NCBI GenBank assembly: GCA_964016985.1
Contig: OZ024826.1
Coordinates: 9,517,956-9,581,955, forward strand
DNA length: 64,000 bases
Direction: 5' to 3'
DNA from: Anodontia alba
Taxonomy: Eukaryota > Mollusca > Bivalvia > Lucinida > Lucinidae
Made by a program: the position numbers and the translations under genes. Below the pieces are notes generated by a model. That model saw only the letters and a program-made list of their open reading frames with translations, did not search any database and was not told the origin of the DNA. The first letter of the stretch is position 1. Each line of letters begins with the position of its first letter. Below, in pieces: positions 54,438 through 60,400 of the stretch.

Positions 54438-57400
54438 GCTCGTGGGAGGGGCCGTGGGGGAGGGCGTTACAGCACATTTATTTCACCCTGGATCCCGATA
54501 CTACTCTTAATACAGATATAAAAATCAAATTAATCACTAAGATAAACAAAGACGAGTACGTTAATTCTACTGTGAACCAAAGTAAATGAAAACCAATAGT
54601 TAAACCACGTCAAGCCCAAACCCACCAATTAAAGTTTTACGAAGAGGCCGCATTGAGTCTGAGGCTCGAAGTCACCGCAGGGTTATACTGACCTGTCTGT
54701 TTCATTTTTAATTCTTATTTTTTACCAGGATACGTCCACTATTTAATTTAAGCATGGCAGTAAGAAAATCCTGCATTCGACGTGAAACAGGCATTCGCAG
54801 ACCTATACGGGGTAATACCTGTTTACGCAGTAAACCCATACTTTTAAATGTCTAAGTGACAGGTCAATTCGGCCGGCCTATACCTTATTGGATTATTATG
54901 AATATATAAACAGATGAATGTTTTCTGATCAAGTACGTCACTCGGGGAAACCGATATATAAATGATAAACATGAAACATCCAATGCTGAGCCATGGTCAG
55001 TAAACAAGCATGGATGTATACCTACCTCTAAGTAATCGAACATACACGATTCATTCTGCTTTTGTACCGAAAAGTTGAAAATGTTGAGATGGACAGAGTT
55101 GTGCGTTTCATCGGTAAACTTCCAAATACAGTACTGGTTGTCATCATACAGTCCATCCCTGTCTTCATCCACAGCCAAAATTCTGCCTTGTGTGTTGTTT
55201 AAAAGTCCACCGCAGTTAACTGGGAAAAGTAAACCGAGCCAAGCAAAACCATTAGGCAACAAAGGACATAGCTTCAGATAGTTTACATATTTTGTGTGTA
55301 CTCATGAACATCTAAGCGTTTCTAACGAGTTCCCATATGAACATCAAGGCGATTCTAATGAGCACCAACATCATATATTATCGAGGTAAAACAAGAAAAT
55401 AATTTCCCGATTCCTCTCTCTAATCTGGAGCTAGGATATGTGCCTACTGTCTTTTCGACATCACTCGGAAAGACACTTTTGGCTTGGCGTTTTATTTTAA
55501 ATGAAACTATTTTGTTCTGCTTGACAATATCTTACCAGGTACCGTTTGTCTTCTCTGTGTTTTGTTCTCAAATATTTACCCTAAAATTAAATTTATAGCC
55601 AAACGTAAGGCCAACCTCAGCATTTTCTATTGTAAAGTGACTATGTTTTGAATTTTTATCTTAGAACATGCTATTTTCGTTTTAAGTTTTCTTTGCTGGT
55701 TTTTGATTAATGATATTTCATCACAACATTGTGAAAATTTCAAAAAGTAAGAACACGTAAAACTTGTTGAAAAAAAAATCAATTGAGCAGTTTCTGCATA
55801 ATCTGCTGTCATTTTTTTACTATGGGAAAAACTGAAAATATTCGATTTCGTAAAAAATGACTAGAATAAAATTGTTTATGCATAGATAGTAAAAGTAGAC
55901 AATCGGTTTGCATTCCGTGGCAAATGTTTGCAAATTTACTTCTTCTGTGTAAAGTGTCAGGCAAACAACGCCTTTTCGAAAGATGTCGAAAACAGGGTAG
56001 GCTTGATTTGGTATCAATAAAATAGATTTGAACTCTCCCTCCGGTAGGTTTTACTACTGACTATTTTAAGGCAGTTGTTCTAGTGCCATTCATTCTTAAT
56101 AAAGCTTTGTGGCCTCCCCCTGCATGCTGCCGCAGCATGCAGGGAGAGGCCACAAAGCTTTATTAAGCATTATGCTGCGTTCCGTTTATATTTTACCGCA
56201 ATATGAATGGATATACATTTAAACCTTTTACTCTACCAGTGGCAGACCAAAACGGATACCTGTGCAAACAGTGTAGATCCAGGCGAGAACGAGCCGTCTC
56301 ATAAGCATCTACATTGTTTGTCATTCTGTTTTTGATTTTCAGACTAAAACCCTTATTTGCATCAGTAGACATAACCAAATTCAGGAATGGAAAATCCACT
56401 TCAGAAGCTCAAGGATAAAAAGGGTTTACCCAAACAAATATATCCTTGGACTTTGTTGTAACTCGTCATATGGACTGTTTATATATTAAACTTATAAAAT
56501 ATGAAAGGAAAATGGGTAATACATTGGTTTTCGCATCCTCTTGCCATCTCTTTCGACCAAAATACGACAAAAAATTGTGACAGCGCAGTTGCTCACCAGC
56601 TGCATTTTCTCGAATTATCTTTCTAAAATATTTACATTCCTAGTGCATTTACAGAAAAAAAAAATGAAAAAATAGTGAACTATTGGGACGTAAAGTTATT
56701 TATATTTTAATTAACACATCAACTCACACAACATCATATAATCATTAAGTGACGTCAAAATAATCAATGGTTCTCTCCATATGATTGGACGACGGCGACG
56801 TTATGCCGTCAACAACGCTGCTCCGCTGTTAAAAGGAAAATGAGTGCAACTGCTTTCTTTGTTTTCAACTTCGGCTTTCAAATCAGATTGTTTGTCAAAT
56901 AATGGACGAGAAACCAGCTTTTGCAGCTATGCATGGCCCGCACAGTCTGTTTTCGATCTGGACAAATCGGGTTAATTTGTCAGAACGGAAACAGGTGCAT
57001 CATTTATTCATGTATTGTGTTTTTGCAAGGGATCAAAATTGATTTTATGACGTCAGGCAAGGGTCATACCTCTGTTGAAAATTGACACGAAACACAGTGT
57101 AACAATCCTAAGCTAGACCTTGTCAATATCAATTATTATGCCAAATTCGATCAAAATTCATCATTTCTTTCTCAAGATACTCAGCAGAAACGGTTTTCTG
57201 AAGTCAATCAAGGGTCATAATATTACAGAAGATGACCAGAAAGTGCCACAATCAAACGACACAGCCTACCAATGGCACCAATAGGAAGAGCAAAAATTAC
57301 GTATACAGGGCATACGCAACAAAAAACATAGCAAAAAGCTCTCACTTCCCCATCGAGGTGCAGGGATATTGCTTGAAATACCAATGGGCCCAAAATGGGC

Positions 57401-60400
57401 CATGGTGCGGAAGCCGCCTAGGCACCCACTGGTGTCCAAGAGCTATGCCTTTGTAATGGATCCAAGGTGGCGAAGCCGCTCTCCCCCCCCCCCCCCCCCC
57501 CACGCCCTCCCGGACCGAAAACGATACCACTCTTGAACCCTCTCTCTTCTCTTCTGGCGTTTTTATGCTTTTTTAAGGTGTAATCCACTGAAAACTGCAT
57601 TTAAAGTAAGCCAAAACTTTATTTATTTAATTGAACTGACGGATGGACGGACGAAATTAAGGCGACGTGTTTCAAAATTCGGACGATCACAATCCCAGCC
57701 TACTTTACTTCCGCTCTGAACGCCGCCAAGTTTTAAAGTTATTATCTATTAAAAGAAAGTTTTCTATGTTTAACTTGTTTAGCTTTCAGGGGTAACAATA
57801 CCTGAACCGTTTAATACTTAAACTCTTTAGTTTATTTATTTATTGAAGAATTTGTTTATTTATTTATTTATTTATCTATTTTTATTTCTTTTTTATTTTA
57901 TTTATTTTTATAGCATGTAGGGCAGATATTTTTACGTATATGTGTAGTTTCTCTGGTAAAGGATTCGAGGGACATTTCTCAAGAAATACTGAACTATCCT
58001 CCCAGTGGCATGCCTCCTCGACTTCCTTTCATTTAAATTTGGTACCCCGCCCGCCCAAAAGGTATGTTGCTGTCTGTAGTTATCGTTTAATCTTGAGTGT
58101 TATTGATATCGAGTGCTTTTGTTAGTGGAGAGAAACATTTATTGCTCAAAACCAATTAATGCTCTCTTACAAGTTAGTGCGAATATATATATACGTCCCA
58201 TTCCGACCATGGACTTCTATGTCGAGCTTCCCGTAAAACGTCATTTTAATGTTTACTTTGCACCGTGTTGCGCTCAATATATTCCACGAAAAATGTCTGG
58301 GTCTTGTTTACTTGCGAATGTTTCGCTTTTCTGCTTACATTCACAGAAAAAGTAAATGGTGCAATTTTGGTCTTTTGTTAATATCTTTGTGTTTCAAATG
58401 CATTTCTGACAAGAAAAAGCTCTGCAATTTTACATGGTTAAAAGTTCACTTTTCTCACAGAGTAGTTTTCCGCCACGAGTTAGCGTGACGTCACCGTTAT
58501 GAGCATGCGGTTTCTTTATGCGGGAACAAAAGAAAATGTATATTTTAAACTTTCACTGGAAACCTTAACATCCCAGAAATGCGTACCGTCGTCCGGTGCG
58601 CATTTGAGCAGTCCCACAAGAATCTACACAAGGTTTACTGGACATATTCTGCGGGACAGATAAATTGCTTTTGACCAAAAGACTTTCTGATGCTGTATAA
58701 CAAGATTCAGCCTCAGAGCTTCGTTAGTGATGGAGAAAAAGATTTTTCAGTGTTTTACCATATATGGGCATGTCAGCCATCTTGTTCCCTGGCGCATAAC
58801 TATTTGAACAAATTGTCATCATTCTTTCGACAGAAGATCTCAAGTGACAAATGTTCAAGCTGTTTCAGAGATGACATTTAACGATTTCACAATTTATACA
58901 TGTATATAGCTCAAGGGCATGAACAGATAGCCCTAACAATTTTGACAGCAGCTAAACAGTTTTACTTTTTAATGATACATTGTAAGTTTCAGCCATTATT
59001 TTTTGTTATCCATTGAGAAAATGATTTGTAAACATTTTCCCCATACAAATGTATGAGGGCGCAAATTTGACCTTGCAGTAAAAAGGTCAAAAGTCAAACT
59101 AAGAACATCATTTGAATAAAATTGGTAGATCTTGAATTCCAGATGCTATATAACAAGATTCAATCTCAAAGCTTCTTGGTTCTGGAGAAGAAGATATTTA
59201 AGTGTTTTTACCATATATAGGCATTGCGGTCATCTTGTTAAATGGTGCAGAACCATTTGAATAAATTGTAAATACCCTTTCAACAGAAAGCCCTATGCGA
59301 AATCTGCTGAAAATTGCTCAAACGGTTTCAGAGAATAAAATGGGACAAATACTGCATGCAGTTCGGATATTCATACAGACTATCGGACGTTTAGATTTGT
59401 TTTCCACATATAGCTCCTCGGTATGCACATCAAAATTTTATTCTGCAAAGAGGTACAAAAACAAAACACCGGCGCAGGACGAGTCCGAAACGTCCAAAAG
59501 TATGCAAATGTGTGTCACGTGATAATATGATTGCAACCAATGAAAAACGGAGATTTTCTACAGAACATAGAATTGACCAATAACTAGATGTTTCTTCAAA
59601 ACCGATAAAAAAAAGTCGGCTTGATTATAGAGCATTAAGCAAAATTGGCCTTATCGCCAAACATTGACGGGCAGTGTAATAATATAAGTAATAAATGCAT
59701 TTATTTAATTTTCTTTGGAGTATGAAAACATTTGGTTGCGAGCAAAGTTTTGGGCTTCACTTGTTATGCTCGTGACCCGACGTTATTCATACATCAAGAA
59801 ACGTTAAATACCTTTATATTTTAAATAAAACATGTATGAGTAACATCTATAAATGTGTTTATGGATTCAGTTCCTGGGTATATTCACCTATACATTTGAT
59901 TATAGATTTGGAAGGTACATATGTATAAAAAAAATGGTACAAATGATAAAACTTCGGCCTGAAGTGCCTTTTTAAGATCTCATAAAGCCTTCATTGTCTG
60001 CGGATATTACAAAAATCAGATCGGTATATGTTAATGCTTATTTTCTTTCAAGCACAGTTGCTGATATTTTTCCTGTACATTTCTTTCCTTTTTACAGCAG
60101 TGTACCAATCTGCCACCAGCATATTCAGAAACCGTTCTGTTAATAAAGATTTAGTTTCTCAGTGATCCCTCTTCTGAAATGTTATATTGCTGATGTAAAT
60201 GCATGCTGCTGGCTGAATGGAAAATAACGATTGCGTTGTTTTTGTTAATGTTTACATGCTCTTTGCTTAAATGTGTAAAGCAAAAATGTGCCTTCGAACA
60301 CGCGTAAAATGCGCATATGCAGATCATCTGCACATGCGCAAAGTATCATTCGGGCGTTTGCTCTCCATTCATACATTGTGTGGTATCATATGATTATGTT

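Noticed and set aside
56903..57030. Short plus-strand frame from an ATG that might be a first exon
   Set aside because: About 40 codons, no domain, no supported donor and no downstream partner exons on the plus strand.
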